Positions 6,370 to 14,972 of a DNA stretch of 32,807 bases are shown in pieces. The position numbers and the translations under genes are program-made. This DNA is from Actinophytocola sp050699915. Its GTDB lineage: Bacteria; Actinomycetota; Actinomycetes; Mycobacteriales; Pseudonocardiaceae. Location: NCBI RefSeq assembly GCF_050699915.1, contig NZ_JBOHGA010000053.1, forward strand, positions 1-32,807, written 5' to 3'. The number at the start of each line of letters is the position of its first letter. Position 1 is the first letter of the stretch. Below the pieces are notes generated by a model. It had not been told where the DNA came from. It was given only the letters and a program-made list of their open reading frames with translations, and ran no database searches.

Positions 6370-8040
6370 TCAGAGGGCGGCGAGGCGCTCGCGCAGGGTG
6401 TCCAACCCCATCTGGCCCATGCGCAGCGCCCGCATGTGGAACTCCTTCAGGTCGAAGGCCGCGCCCGCGCGTGCCCTGGCGTCGTCGCGCGCGGCGAGCC
6501 ACAGGCGCTCGCCCAGCTTGTACGCGGGCGCCTGGCCCGGCCAGCCGAGGTAGCGGTCGATCTCGTCGCGGACCAGGGCCTCCTCGGTGATCGTGCGGGT
6601 CAGCATGAACTCCAGGCCCAGCTCCGGGGTCCACCGCTCCCCCTCGTGGAAGCCGGTCCCCCGCGGGATCTCCAGGCGCAGGTGCATGCCGATGTCGATG
6701 ATCACCCGCCCCGCGCGGAAGAGGTTCTCGGCGAGCATGCCGAGCAGGTTCCCGTCGTCGGACAGGTAGCCGAACTCGCGCATCAGCCGCTCCGCGTACA
6801 GCGCCCAGCCCTCGCCGTGCCCCGGCACCCACGCGAACAGCCGCTGGAACTTGTTCAGCTGCTTCGACTCCGCCGTGGCCGTCGCGATCTGCAGGTGGTG
6901 GCCCGGCACGCCCTCGTGGTAGACGACGCTCACCTCGCGCCACGTGGTGAACTCGTCCTTGTCCGGCGGCAGCGACCACCACATCGCGCCCGCGCGGGAG
7001 AAGTCGTCCGACGGGCCCGTGTAGTACGCGCCCGCCCCGCCGCCCGGCGGCGCGATCTTGCAGTCCAGCCGCATGATCCGGTCGGGGATCTCGAAGTGCA
7101 CGCCGCGCAGGTCCGCGAGCGCCTGGTCGGACAGCCCCTGCATCCAGTCGCGGAACTCGGCGACCCCGGCGATCCGGTATCGCGGGTCGGCGTCGAGCGC
7201 CTCGCTCGCCTCGCGGACGCCGGCACCGGTCTTGATCCGGCCAGCGACCTCCTTCATCTCCGTCTCGAGCCGGGTGAACTCCGCCCAGCCCCACTCGTAG
7301 GCCTCCCGCAGGTCCACCCGCGCGCCGAGGTACATCCGCGACCACAGCCCGTAGACGTCCTCGCCGACCGCGTCCTCGCGCGGCGCCTTCGCCAGCAGCT
7401 CCTCGCGCAGGAACGCCGCCAGGTCCGCGTAGGCCTGCCCGGCCACGGTCGCGGCGGCGTCAAGGTCGGCACGCAGGGCGGGGTCGACGGCGGCCTTCCC
7501 GGCGAGGGTGGCGAAGTACGCCGGCTCGTCGCCCAGCCCGGCCCAGGTCGTGCACTGCTCGGCGACCTTGCGCACCTGCCGGGCCGCCGAGATGTCGCCC
7601 CGCCCGGCCGCGTGCCGCAGGCTCTCCCGATAGCTCGCGAGCGCCTCGGGCACCCGCGACATGCGCGTCGCGATCGTGCGCCAGTCCTCCGGGGAGGCGG
7701 CCGGCATCAGGTCGAACGCCTGGCGCACCTCCTGCGCCGGGCTCGCGACGACGTTCAGCGACGAGACGTCGAGGCCCGCGTCGGACACCTCCCGCTGGAC
7801 GCCGAGCCGCTCGAGGAGCAACGCCTTCGCGTCCCGTTCGCCGTCGTCGGCGGGCTCCAGGTCGCCCATCGCGCGCAACGCGCCCGCGGTCAGCTCGGCG
7901 CGCGCCGCGTGCCCGTCCGGGGACAGGTCCGGCAGCTGGTCGTCGTACCCGGGGATGCCGAGCATGGTGGCGATGGTCGGGTCGAGCCGGACGTAGTCGT
8001 CCACGAAGGAGTCGGAGACGCGGTGCGCGGGGGTGTCCAT
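6370..8040 (-). CDS. DUF885 family metallopeptidase-like protein
   Basis: 556 residues, the usual length of DUF885 proteins. The family signature VVYHEGVPGHHLQ is present, with His375-Glu376 and His381-His382 forming an HExxxxHH zinc-site-like motif. Other family segments are SFVDDYVRLDPTIATMLGIPG at the N terminus and an AENLFRAGRVIIDIGMHL helix late. No signal peptide is visible, so it is predicted to be cytoplasmic. Related proteins behave as zinc peptidases, but the substrate is unknown. It has a leaderless-type start and is transcribed away from lppM. Confidence 0.85.
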   Translation of the reverse strand: MDTPAHRVSDSFVDDYVRLDPTIATMLGIPGYDDQLPDLSPDGHAARAELTAGALRAMGDLEPADDGERDAKALLLERLGVQREVSDAGLDVSSLNVVASPAQEVRQAFDLMPAASPEDWRTIATRMSRVPEALASYRESLRHAAGRGDISAARQVRKVAEQCTTWAGLGDEPAYFATLAGKAAVDPALRADLDAAATVAGQAYADLAAFLREELLAKAPREDAVGEDVYGLWSRMYLGARVDLREAYEWGWAEFTRLETEMKEVAGRIKTGAGVREASEALDADPRYRIAGVAEFRDWMQGLSDQALADLRGVHFEIPDRIMRLDCKIAPPGGGAGAYYTGPSDDFSRAGAMWWSLPPDKDEFTTWREVSVVYHEGVPGHHLQIATATAESKQLNKFQRLFAWVPGHGEGWALYAERLMREFGYLSDDGNLLGMLAENLFRAGRVIIDIGMHLRLEIPRGTGFHEGERWTPELGLEFMLTRTITEEALVRDEIDRYLGWPGQAPAYKLGERLWLAARDDARARAGAAFDLKEFHMRALRMGQMGLDTLRERLAAL

Positions 8041-8047
8041 GGCCCGG

Positions 8048-8053
8048 ACGCTA
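8048..8053 (-). promoter_or_regulatory. -10 box of leaderless promoter for the DUF885 gene
   Basis: Minus-strand TAGCGT ends 7 nt before the ATG at 8038-8040. There is no Shine-Dalgarno sequence between them. Confidence 0.5.
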
Positions 8054-8130
8054 CCGGCCGACGCACGTTCGTCTCCAACGAGAAACCGCCTGGTGTCCGA
8101 AGGTCAACGGGATGCTGGCAGGATGTGCCG

Positions 8131-8832
8131 GTGCGCACCGCCGGCCGCGATCACGTTCGCCGACTGTTCGGCCTCATCGTGCTGTTCGGGGTGCTCGTGG
8201 TCACGCTCTCCGGCTGCGTCCGGATCCACGCCGCGCTCGCGGTGTCGTCGGACGACCTGATCTCCGGCGAGATCGTCGTCGCCGCGCTGCCGGCGAGCAA
8301 GGACGACAACGGCCCGAGCCTGACCGTGCCGCCCGAGCTCGCCGAGAAGGTTCGCACCGAGCCCTACACCGCGGACGGCTACGTCGGCCAGAAGGTCACG
8401 CTGACCGGGCTGCGGTTCAACGACCTGCCGCTGCTCGTCGACTCGATCGCCAACCAGCAGCAGTACCGGCTGTCGTTCCGCCGCTCCGGCGAGCTCGTCA
8501 CGCTCGCCGGCTCGATCGACCTGACCCGGGTGCCGCCGGAGCGCGCCGACGTGCAGGTCAAGATCGCCTTCCCGGGCCGGATCTCGCGCACCAACGGCGA
8601 CAACACCGACGGCACGATCAGCTGGGAGCCCAAGCCTGAGGCGGTCACCGAGTTCAGCGCGGTCGCGCAGTACTCCGACAAGTCCGGGGTGTCGTGGACG
8701 CAGTGGGTGGTGATGGTCGGCGGCGGCGCCGTCGGGGTCGCGGTGCTCGTGGTGCTGCTCGCGCTGTTCACCCATCGCCGCAGCCTCAAGCTGGAACGAG
8801 CACAGGCCCGCCGCGCGGCGGCGGGCTACTAG
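8131..8832 (+). CDS. lppM: LppM-type lipoprotein with C-terminal membrane anchor
   Basis: 233 residues. The N terminus has basic residues, then a hydrophobic segment (LFGLIVLFGVLVVTLSG) and a lipobox LSGC with Cys29, so it should be lipidated at the cell envelope. The middle is the LppM domain (IHAALAVSSDDLISGEIVVAA just after the lipobox, SFRRSGELVTLAGSIDLT about 111-128). A transmembrane helix (WVVMVGGGAVGVAVLVVLLALF, about 192-213) precedes a basic cytoplasmic tail. This is the architecture of M. tuberculosis LppM (Rv2171), and the next genes also follow the Rv2171-Rv2173 order. The GTG at 8131 is chosen for the AGGA (8120-8123) 7 nt upstream. It converges with the reductase gene with a 5-bp gap. 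Confidence 0.85.
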   Translation: MRTAGRDHVRRLFGLIVLFGVLVVTLSGCVRIHAALAVSSDDLISGEIVVAALPASKDDNGPSLTVPPELAEKVRTEPYTADGYVGQKVTLTGLRFNDLPLLVDSIANQQQYRLSFRRSGELVTLAGSIDLTRVPPERADVQVKIAFPGRISRTNGDNTDGTISWEPKPEAVTEFSAVAQYSDKSGVSWTQWVVMVGGGAVGVAVLVVLLALFTHRRSLKLERAQARRAAAGY

Positions 8833-8837
8833 TTCAC

Positions 8838-9752
8838 CTAGCCGACCGACCGTAAGTTCGCCTCTACCGGCTCCCGGCCGGGGGCGAGGTCGAGCCGGGC
8901 GACCATCTCCTTCGTCGCCTTCGACAGGTTGAACGTGTAGAAATGCAGGCACTCCACACCCTCGGCCAGCAGCCGCCGGGACAGCTCCTCGGTGACGTCC
9001 ATGCCAGCCGCGCGGAACGCCTTCGGGTCGTCGGCGAACGGGCCGAGCCGGTCGGCCATCCACCCCGGCACCTGCGCGCCGGACAGCTCCACGGACTTCG
9101 ACAGGATCTTGGGCGTGGTCAGCGGCATCACGCCGGGCAGCAGCAGCGCGTCGCAGCCGCGCGCGGCCACCCGGTCGCGCATCCGCAGGAAGTCGTCGGC
9201 CTCGAAGAACAGCTGGGCGATCGCGAAGTCCGCGCCCGCCCGCAGCTTGCGGACCAGGTACTCGGTGTCGATGTCCAGGTCGGCCGACCGCGGGTGGCCG
9301 TACGGGAACGCGGACACGCCGACGCAGAAGTCGCCGAGCTCGCGCACCAGGCGGACCAGCTCCTCGGCGTACTCGAGCCCCTCGGGATGGCGCACCCAGT
9401 CGCCCATCGGGTCGCCCGGCGGGTCACCGCGCAGCGCGAGGACGTTGCGCACGCCCAGCTCGGCGTACCAGCCGATCACGTTGCGCAGCTCTGCCACCGA
9501 GTGGTCGACGGCCGTGAGGTGGGCCATCGAGACCAGGGTCGTCTCCCGGACCACGCGCCCGGTCGTGCGGATGGTCCGGTCCCGGCTGGATCCGCCGGCG
9601 CCGTAGGTGACCGAGACGAACGCCGGGTCCAGGCCCTCCAGCGAGCGGATGGAGTTCCACAGCCGCCGCTCGTCCGCGTCGTCACGCGGGGGCATGAACT
9701 CGACGGAGAACACCGGCCGGTCACCCGGGATACGCGCCACCACCGAAGTCAT
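8838..9752 (-). CDS. Methylenetetrahydrofolate reductase-type protein (Rv2172c-like)
   Basis: 304 residues. It is a TIM-barrel of the MTHFR family that reduces 5,10-methylene-THF to 5-methyl-THF for methionine synthesis. Visible motifs are FSVEFMPPRDDADERRLW (about 15-32), FVSVTYGAGGSSRDRTI (about 45-61), NVLALRGDPPGDP (about 96-108), the FAIAQLFFEADDF strand (about 167-179) and the LPGVMPLTTP loop. Position between lppM and the prenyl synthase matches Rv2172c. A second MTHFR elsewhere in the genome is possible, because mycobacteria carry more than one. The ATG is preceded by a TACCCT -10 box. The GGGGGG directly before the ATG is too close to be a ribosome-binding site. Confidence 0.85.
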   Translation of the reverse strand: MTSVVARIPGDRPVFSVEFMPPRDDADERRLWNSIRSLEGLDPAFVSVTYGAGGSSRDRTIRTTGRVVRETTLVSMAHLTAVDHSVAELRNVIGWYAELGVRNVLALRGDPPGDPMGDWVRHPEGLEYAEELVRLVRELGDFCVGVSAFPYGHPRSADLDIDTEYLVRKLRAGADFAIAQLFFEADDFLRMRDRVAARGCDALLLPGVMPLTTPKILSKSVELSGAQVPGWMADRLGPFADDPKAFRAAGMDVTEELSRRLLAEGVECLHFYTFNLSKATKEMVARLDLAPGREPVEANLRSVG

Positions 9753-9759
9753 GCCCCCC

Positions 9760-9765
9760 AGGGTA
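9760..9765 (-). promoter_or_regulatory. -10 box of leaderless promoter for the MTHFR-type gene
   Basis: Minus-strand TACCCT ends 7 nt before the ATG at 9750-9752. Confidence 0.45.
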
Positions 9766-9857
9766 GTGATGCGGCATATGGCGCAACTCGGCTGTCGGCG
9801 GAGCCGCGGCGGACCCCCGCTGGTACGAGGGCCGGCACGACCACGCACCATGTCCGC

Positions 9858-10991
9858 GTGGCCCCGGCACCTGAGCTCCCCACAGTCGAGAGCAGCACGG
9901 ACAGCGGCACCGGCATCGACTCCGCGGTGCACCGGCACGTCGAGGACGTCCTCGCCGGCTACCTGGCGGAACGCCGGGCCGAGCTGCCCGAGCTCGCCCG
10001 CACGTTCGCACGAGCTGTCGACGCGCTCTCGGACTTCGCGCTGCGCGGCGGCAAGCGCCTGCGGCCGACGTTCGCCTGGTGGGCGTGGCGGGCCGCGGGC
10101 GGCGAGCCGGCCGGGCCGCGGGCGGACGCGGTGCTGCACGCGGTCAGCGCCCTGGAGCTGATCCAGACGTGCGCGCTCGTGCACGACGACATCATGGACG
10201 CCTCCGAGCTGCGCCGAGGCCACCCGACCGTGCACGTCCGGTTCACCGAGGCGCACCGAGCGGGCGGCTGGCTGGGCGAGCCGGAGCGGTTCGGCACGGC
10301 CGCCGCGATCCTGCTCGGCGACCTCGCGCTGGCGTGGGCGGACGACATGTTCGAGAGCGCCCCGCTGGAGCCGGGCATGCGGGCCGCCGCGCGCGGGCCG
10401 TGGCAGGCGATGCGCGCGGAGATGTTCGCCGGCCAGTACCTGGACGTGCTCGCGCAGGCCGAGGGCGACGAGTCCGAGGAACGGGCGCTCGGCGTGGCCC
10501 GGCTGAAGACCGCCGCGTACACCGTCGAGCGGCCGCTGCACCTGGGCGTCGCGTTCGCCGGCGCCGGACCCGAGACCGTCGAGGCGGTCAAGACGTTCGG
10601 CACGGACATCGGCGTGGCGTTCCAGCTGCGCGACGACCTGCTCGGGATGTTCGGCGACACCGAGGTCACCGGCAAGCCGGCCGGCGACGACCTGCGTGAG
10701 GGCAAGCGGACGCTGCTGATGTCGCTCGGGCTGGGCTACGCCACGCGGGCCGGCCGAAACGTCGACGCCGACTTCCTGCGCGGCGCGCTCGGCGACCCGG
10801 AACTGCCGCCGCAGACCCTGACCAGGGTCCGCGAGCTGCTCGCCGAGCTCGGCGCGGTCGACGAGCTGGAGCGGCGGATCGAGAAGCTGACCTCCTCCGC
10901 GCTGACCGCCCTCGACTCGGCCGGGCTGGCCGACCCGGGCGCGACCCGGCTGCGGGACCTGGCCGTTGCGGCGACCCGGCGGGACAGATAG
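9858..10991 (+). CDS. idsA: Polyprenyl diphosphate synthase (IdsA/CrtE type, probably GGPP synthase)
   Basis: 377 residues. It is an all-helical trans-isoprenyl diphosphate synthase. The allylic substrate motif is DDIMD (Asp110-Asp114) followed by RRGHPTVH. The second aspartate-rich motif is DDLLG (Asp259-Gly263) in QLRDDLLGMFGD, the form common in actinobacterial IdsA-type short-chain synthases. GGKRLRP near residue 60 binds the isopentenyl diphosphate. The product is probably C20 geranylgeranyl diphosphate, which suits the following phytoene genes. The GTG at 9858 has a CACCAT -10-like box 6 nt upstream; downstream starts cannot be excluded because the first 25 residues are poorly conserved. 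Its stop overlaps the crtI start by 1 nt. Confidence 0.85.
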   Translation: MAPAPELPTVESSTDSGTGIDSAVHRHVEDVLAGYLAERRAELPELARTFARAVDALSDFALRGGKRLRPTFAWWAWRAAGGEPAGPRADAVLHAVSALELIQTCALVHDDIMDASELRRGHPTVHVRFTEAHRAGGWLGEPERFGTAAAILLGDLALAWADDMFESAPLEPGMRAAARGPWQAMRAEMFAGQYLDVLAQAEGDESEERALGVARLKTAAYTVERPLHLGVAFAGAGPETVEAVKTFGTDIGVAFQLRDDLLGMFGDTEVTGKPAGDDLREGKRTLLMSLGLGYATRAGRNVDADFLRGALGDPELPPQTLTRVRELLAELGAVDELERRIEKLTSSALTALDSAGLADPGATRLRDLAVAATRRDR

Positions 10992-12514
10992 TGAGAACCG
11001 TCGAGGGCCCGACGGACCACGTCGTCGTGGTCGGCGCCGGGCTCGCCGGCCTGTCCGCGACGCTGCACCTGCTCGGCGCCGGCCGCTCGGTGACCGTCCT
11101 CGAGCTCGCGGACGGACCGGGCGGCCGAGCCGGCTCGGCCGACCTGGGCGGCTACCGGATAGACACCGGCGCCTCGGTGCTGACCATGCCTGAGCTGGTC
11201 GACGAGGCGCTCGCCGCGGTCGGCGAGTCGCTCGCCGACCGGATCCAGCTGACCCGCCTCGACCCGGCGTACCGGGCGCGGTTCGCGGACGGCTCGAGCC
11301 TGGACGTGCACGCCGACGCGGACGCGATGGCCGACGAGGTGCGCCGGTTCGCCGGGCCGCGGGAGGCCGACGGCTACCGTCGGCTGCGGGCCTGGCTCAC
11401 CGAGCTGTACCGGCTGCAGCGCGACCGGTTCATCGGCGCGAACCTCGACTCCCCGCTCGACCTCGCCGGCCCGGACCTCGCCCGGCTCGCCGCGATCGGC
11501 GGGTTCGGCCGGCTCGGCCCCGCGGTCGGCCGGTTCCTGCGCGACGAGCGGCTGCGCCGGGTCTTCACCTTCCAGTCGCTCTACGCCGGCCTCGCGCCGG
11601 ACCGGGCGCTCGCCGCCTACGGCGTCATCGCCTACATGGACACGGTGGCCGGCGTGTACTTCCCGCGCGGCGGGGTCGGCGCGGTCGCCGCCGCGCTGGC
11701 CGACGCCGCGGCGTCGCACGGGGCGTCGCTGCGGTACGGCACGGGCGCGGCGTGGCTCGAGCGGTCCGGCTCGCGGGTCACGGCGGTGCGCACCACGCAC
11801 GGTGAGCGCATCCCCTGCGACGCGGTCGTGCTCACCCCGGACCTGCCCGTCTCCTACCGGCTGCTCGGCGGGGCGCCGCGCCGGCCGGTGCGGCCGCGCT
11901 GGGCACCGTCCGCGGTGTTGCTGCACGCCGGCGTCACCCAAACCTGGCCGGCGCTGGCCCACCACACGGTCTTCTTCGGGGCGGCCTGGCGGCGGACGTT
12001 CGACGAGATCCTGACCCGTGGCTCGCTGATGAGCGACCCGTCGCTGCTGGTCACCCGCCCGACGGCGACCGACCCGGGCCTCGCGCCGGCCGGGCGGCAG
12101 CTGGTGTCGGTGCTGGCGCCGTGCCCGAACCTCGCGGTCGGCCCCATCGACTGGCGCCGCGTCGGGCCGGCGTACCGCGACGAGCTCACCCAGGTGCTCG
12201 AGGCACGCGGGCTGACCGGGTTCGCCGACTCCGTCGAGGTGTCCCGGCTCGTGACGCCGGCCGACTGGGAGGCGGCCGGGCTCGCGGCGGGCACGCCGTT
12301 CTCGCTGGCGCACACGGTCCGCCAGACCGGCCCGTTCCGGCCGCGGAACCTGGTGCGCGGGGTGGACAACGTCGTGCTGGCCGGCTGCGGCACGACCCCG
12401 GGAGTCGGCGTGCCGCCGGTGCTGATCTCCGGCCGGCTGGCCGCCGAACGTGTCGCCGGTGCACCAATTCGTAGCCAATCCGACAGGTTCTTCCCGCACA
12501 CTCTCGCCCGGTGA
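10991..12514 (+). CDS. crtI: Phytoene desaturase family FAD-dependent oxidoreductase
   Basis: 507 residues, normal length for CrtI-type desaturases. The N-terminal dinucleotide fold is VVVVGAGLAGLSATLHLLGA, with the acidic end of strand 2 in VTVLELADGPGGRAGS. The C-terminal FAD-binding signature is VDNVVLAGCGTTPGVGVPPVLISGRLAAE (about 465-493). The middle segment FTFQSLYAGLAPDRALAAYGVIAYMDTVAGVYFPRGG is typical of bacterial CrtI. It introduces double bonds into phytoene. It starts one base before the end of the prenyl synthase frame, so the two are an operon. The number of desaturation steps cannot be read from sequence. Confidence 0.88.
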   Translation: MRTVEGPTDHVVVVGAGLAGLSATLHLLGAGRSVTVLELADGPGGRAGSADLGGYRIDTGASVLTMPELVDEALAAVGESLADRIQLTRLDPAYRARFADGSSLDVHADADAMADEVRRFAGPREADGYRRLRAWLTELYRLQRDRFIGANLDSPLDLAGPDLARLAAIGGFGRLGPAVGRFLRDERLRRVFTFQSLYAGLAPDRALAAYGVIAYMDTVAGVYFPRGGVGAVAAALADAAASHGASLRYGTGAAWLERSGSRVTAVRTTHGERIPCDAVVLTPDLPVSYRLLGGAPRRPVRPRWAPSAVLLHAGVTQTWPALAHHTVFFGAAWRRTFDEILTRGSLMSDPSLLVTRPTATDPGLAPAGRQLVSVLAPCPNLAVGPIDWRRVGPAYRDELTQVLEARGLTGFADSVEVSRLVTPADWEAAGLAAGTPFSLAHTVRQTGPFRPRNLVRGVDNVVLAGCGTTPGVGVPPVLISGRLAAERVAGAPIRSQSDRFFPHTLAR

Positions 12515-12519
12515 GTTGG

Positions 12520-12525
12520 GATACT
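12520..12525 (+). promoter_or_regulatory. Candidate -10 box for the lipoprotein gene
   Basis: GATACT lies just after the crtI stop codon and would place the transcription start near 12533, giving a leader of about 40 nt before the ATG. No convincing -35 is seen. It suggests that the lipoprotein and crtB may also be transcribed independently of crtI. Confidence 0.3.
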
Positions 12526-12572
12526 CCTGGCAGTGTGGACACCGTGCGGGCGGTGCCGGGATGGGGAGCGCG

Positions 12573-14003
12573 ATGAGGGGACAGGAAGCCGGGCGAGGGG
12601 CGGCCGCGAAGAGACGCCGCGGCACACTCGCCGGGCTCGCGGCGGGGCTCGCCCTCGTGCTCGCCGGCTGCACCAGCGAGGTCGCCGGGGAGCCGGAAGG
12701 CGTGGACATCGGCCCGCTGACCACAGCCGAGGGCACCGCCCAGGCGCTGGTCGACCTCGCCGAGGCGGCCGCCGTCCGCTACACCGGCTCGATGGTCGCC
12801 GCCGACGGAGCCGGGCTGACCGTCGACGTCACCGCGACGCTCACCGGCGAGGTGTCCGGCAACATCACGATCAACGCCCTGCCGGCGACCGTCCTCTACG
12901 TCGGCAAGACCCTCTACCTCAAGGCCGCCACCAACTTCTGGAGCGGCATGGTCGCCCGCTTCGGCGTGACGTCGGGCGACGGCAGCGCGCTCGCCAACCG
13001 CTGGGTCAAGCTGCCCACGTCGCTGATCGGCGTGGAGTTCGGCGAGATCTTCACCCCGGACATCGTCGCCCAGACCGCGGGCAAGGTCGACAAGGGCACC
13101 GCCGACCTGGAGCTGCCGCACAACGCCAAGGAGAGCATCGCGGGCGTCGACGCCTACGCGGTCGAGGTCGACGGCGGCAAGGTCTACTACGCGACCGCCG
13201 CGCCGCACGGCATGCTCCGCCTCGAGCTCGACCGCCTCGGCAGCGCCGAGACCACCGCGGTCACCGACGTGGTGGTCGACGTCGCGGACGTCTCGCCGAA
13301 CGTCGTGGCGACCTACCAGTCGCTGGCCAAGTCCGCGGGCGGGCTCGGCAAGGCCGTCGACGCGCTGACCGGCGTCCAGCAGGGCGCGCACCGGTTCGAC
13401 AAGTGCGCCGCGGCGGGCTGCACGCTGATCCTGGACGTCAAGAACACCGCCAAGACGGCCGTGCGGGTGCACCTGCGGGCGAACTGGACCGGCGACGGCG
13501 CCAAGCTCGGCACCTGCGAGTCCGAGGTCGGTCCGGTGAACCCGGGCGCGGGCAAGAAGATCAGCTGCCGGATCACGTCGCAGCAGTGGAAGAGCTTCTT
13601 CCAGCGGGCGAACACGGTGCCGGGCACCCATCCGTACGGCGCGCAGTGGGCCGCGCTGGTCCTCGCCGACCCGCCGGACACCGGCGACCTGAAGACCTGG
13701 AGCGCCGCGCAGCCCGCGGTCGCGGACGACGACAAGACCGACGGCAGCCACGCCGTCTACGAGATCAACGTCGGCGGCGACGTGTGGAAGTACGGCGTCG
13801 TGTCCAACCGGTACTGGCGCGACCACAGCGCCGAGCAGCTTCGCGAGTGCATGGCCAGCACGAAGTCGGCCTGCTCGACGACGCTGGTGACCGTCGCCGA
13901 CGACCCGGTCTCGGCGCACGCGCTCGCCGCCAAGCTGGTCGCCGACCACAAGACCGAGCACGGCAGCTGCCCGGCGGGCCAGTGGGTGAGCTGCACACGT
14001 TGA
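12573..14003 (+). CDS. Large secreted lipoprotein of unknown function inside the carotenoid cluster
   Basis: 476 residues from the ATG at 12573, chosen because GGGGAG lies 4 nt upstream (another ATG 12 nt earlier is less well placed). The signal peptide has a KRRR basic region, a hydrophobic stretch and a lipobox LAGC with Cys33. The first half (about 60-250) is built of alternating strands (SGNITINALPATVLYVGKTLYL, SIAGVDAYAVEVDGGKVYYAT) and resembles the LppX/LprG-type lipoproteins that carry lipids between membranes, but the match is by fold pattern only. The second half (about 270-476) contains cysteines arranged in pairs (KCAAAGCTLIL, GTCESEVG, SCRIT, ECMASTKSACS, SCPAGQWVSC), suggesting a disulfide-rich outer domain. 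Its location between crtI and crtB hints at a role in carotenoid placement, which is inference. Confidence 0.75.
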   Translation: MRGQEAGRGAAAKRRRGTLAGLAAGLALVLAGCTSEVAGEPEGVDIGPLTTAEGTAQALVDLAEAAAVRYTGSMVAADGAGLTVDVTATLTGEVSGNITINALPATVLYVGKTLYLKAATNFWSGMVARFGVTSGDGSALANRWVKLPTSLIGVEFGEIFTPDIVAQTAGKVDKGTADLELPHNAKESIAGVDAYAVEVDGGKVYYATAAPHGMLRLELDRLGSAETTAVTDVVVDVADVSPNVVATYQSLAKSAGGLGKAVDALTGVQQGAHRFDKCAAAGCTLILDVKNTAKTAVRVHLRANWTGDGAKLGTCESEVGPVNPGAGKKISCRITSQQWKSFFQRANTVPGTHPYGAQWAALVLADPPDTGDLKTWSAAQPAVADDDKTDGSHAVYEINVGGDVWKYGVVSNRYWRDHSAEQLRECMASTKSACSTTLVTVADDPVSAHALAAKLVADHKTEHGSCPAGQWVSCTR

Positions 14004-14908
14004 CGCCCGGCCCCGACCTGGCCGCCGCCTACCAGGCCTGCCGCCGGATCAACGCACGCCACGGGCGCACGTTCTTCCTGGCCACCCGGCTGCTGCCGGC
14101 GAACCGGCGGCCGGCCGTGCACGCGCTGTACGGGTTCGCCCGGCTGGCCGACGAGATCGTCGACGACGTCGTGGCCAACACCACCGGCGACCGCGCACGC
14201 TCGCTCGCCACCCTCGAACGGCAGGTCGGTGAGGCGCTCGGCGGCGGGCAGCCGGCGAGCCCGGTGCTGGCCGCGCTCGCGGACACCGTCGCGCGGTACG
14301 GCATCGAGCCGGGGCTGTTCGCCGACTTCCTCGCCTCGATGCGGATGGACCTGACCGTCACCGGCTACCGGACCTTCGCCGACCTGGCCGGATACGTGCA
14401 CGGGTCGGCCGGGGTGATCGGGTTGCAGTTGCTGCCCGTGCTCGGCACGGTCGGCCCGCGGGCGCAGGCGGCGCCGTACGCGGCCGCGCTCGGCGAGGCG
14501 TTCCAGCTGACCAACTTCCTCCGCGACGTCGGCGAGGACCTCGACCGCGGGCGGCTGTACCTGCCCGCCGACGAGCTGGCCGCGTTCGGCGTGGACCGGG
14601 CCCGGCTGGAGCGGGCACACCGCACCGGCCGGCCCGACCCCGCGGTCCGCCGCGCGCTCGCACACCTCGTGGCGTACAACCACGCCGTGTACCGGCGGGC
14701 GGAGCCGGGGATCGCGCTGCTGCGCCGCGAGTCGCGGCCGTGCGTGCGCACCGCGGCCGTGCTCTACCGCCGCATCCTCGGCGAGATCGAGGCGAGCGAC
14801 TACGCCGTGCTGGGCCGCCGGGTCGTGGTGCCGGTCCACCGCAGGCTGGGGATCGCGGTGCCGGGCCTCATCCGCGCGGTGGCGAGCCGGACCCTGGCGT
14901 CTCGGTAG
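14000..14908 (+). CDS. crtB: Phytoene/squalene synthase family protein
   Basis: 302 residues from the TTG at 14000, which overlaps the TGA of the lipoprotein gene (TTGA), with GGTGAG 9 nt upstream. An in-frame GTG at 13982 is the alternative. Both substrate-binding motifs of head-to-head prenyl synthases are present: LADEIVDD (about 48-55) and the second acidic motif in QLTNFLRDVGEDLDRGRLYL (about 169-188). FFLATRLLPANRRPAVHALYGFAR near the N terminus is typical of CrtB. It condenses two GGPP molecules to phytoene, feeding the CrtI two genes upstream. It converges with the Rv2175c-like gene. Confidence 0.88.
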   Translation: MTPGPDLAAAYQACRRINARHGRTFFLATRLLPANRRPAVHALYGFARLADEIVDDVVANTTGDRARSLATLERQVGEALGGGQPASPVLAALADTVARYGIEPGLFADFLASMRMDLTVTGYRTFADLAGYVHGSAGVIGLQLLPVLGTVGPRAQAAPYAAALGEAFQLTNFLRDVGEDLDRGRLYLPADELAAFGVDRARLERAHRTGRPDPAVRRALAHLVAYNHAVYRRAEPGIALLRRESRPCVRTAAVLYRRILGEIEASDYAVLGRRVVVPVHRRLGIAVPGLIRAVASRTLASR

Positions 14909-14926
14909 TCAGCTCGTGGGCACGCC

Positions 14927-14957
14927 GGTACGCGGCGCGTCGCCGCCGCGCCGTATC
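14927..14957. terminator. Candidate GC-rich hairpin between convergent crtB and Rv2175c-like genes
   Basis: GGCGCG (14934-14939) pairs with CGCGCC (14947-14952), extended past a 2-nt bulge by TAC/GTA and one or two more pairs. It lies between two convergent stop codons, where a bidirectional terminator is expected, but has no T-tract. Confidence 0.35.
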
Positions 14958-14972
14958 CGGCCGACCCGGCCC

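Noticed and set aside
6436..8130. A long plus-strand frame fused in front of lppM
   Set aside because: It is antisense to the DUF885 gene, and lppM has its own start with AGGA and a signal peptide.
12533..13999. A large plus-strand frame fused in front of crtB
   Set aside because: It is an Arg-rich shadow of the lipoprotein gene; crtB homology begins only at about 14000.
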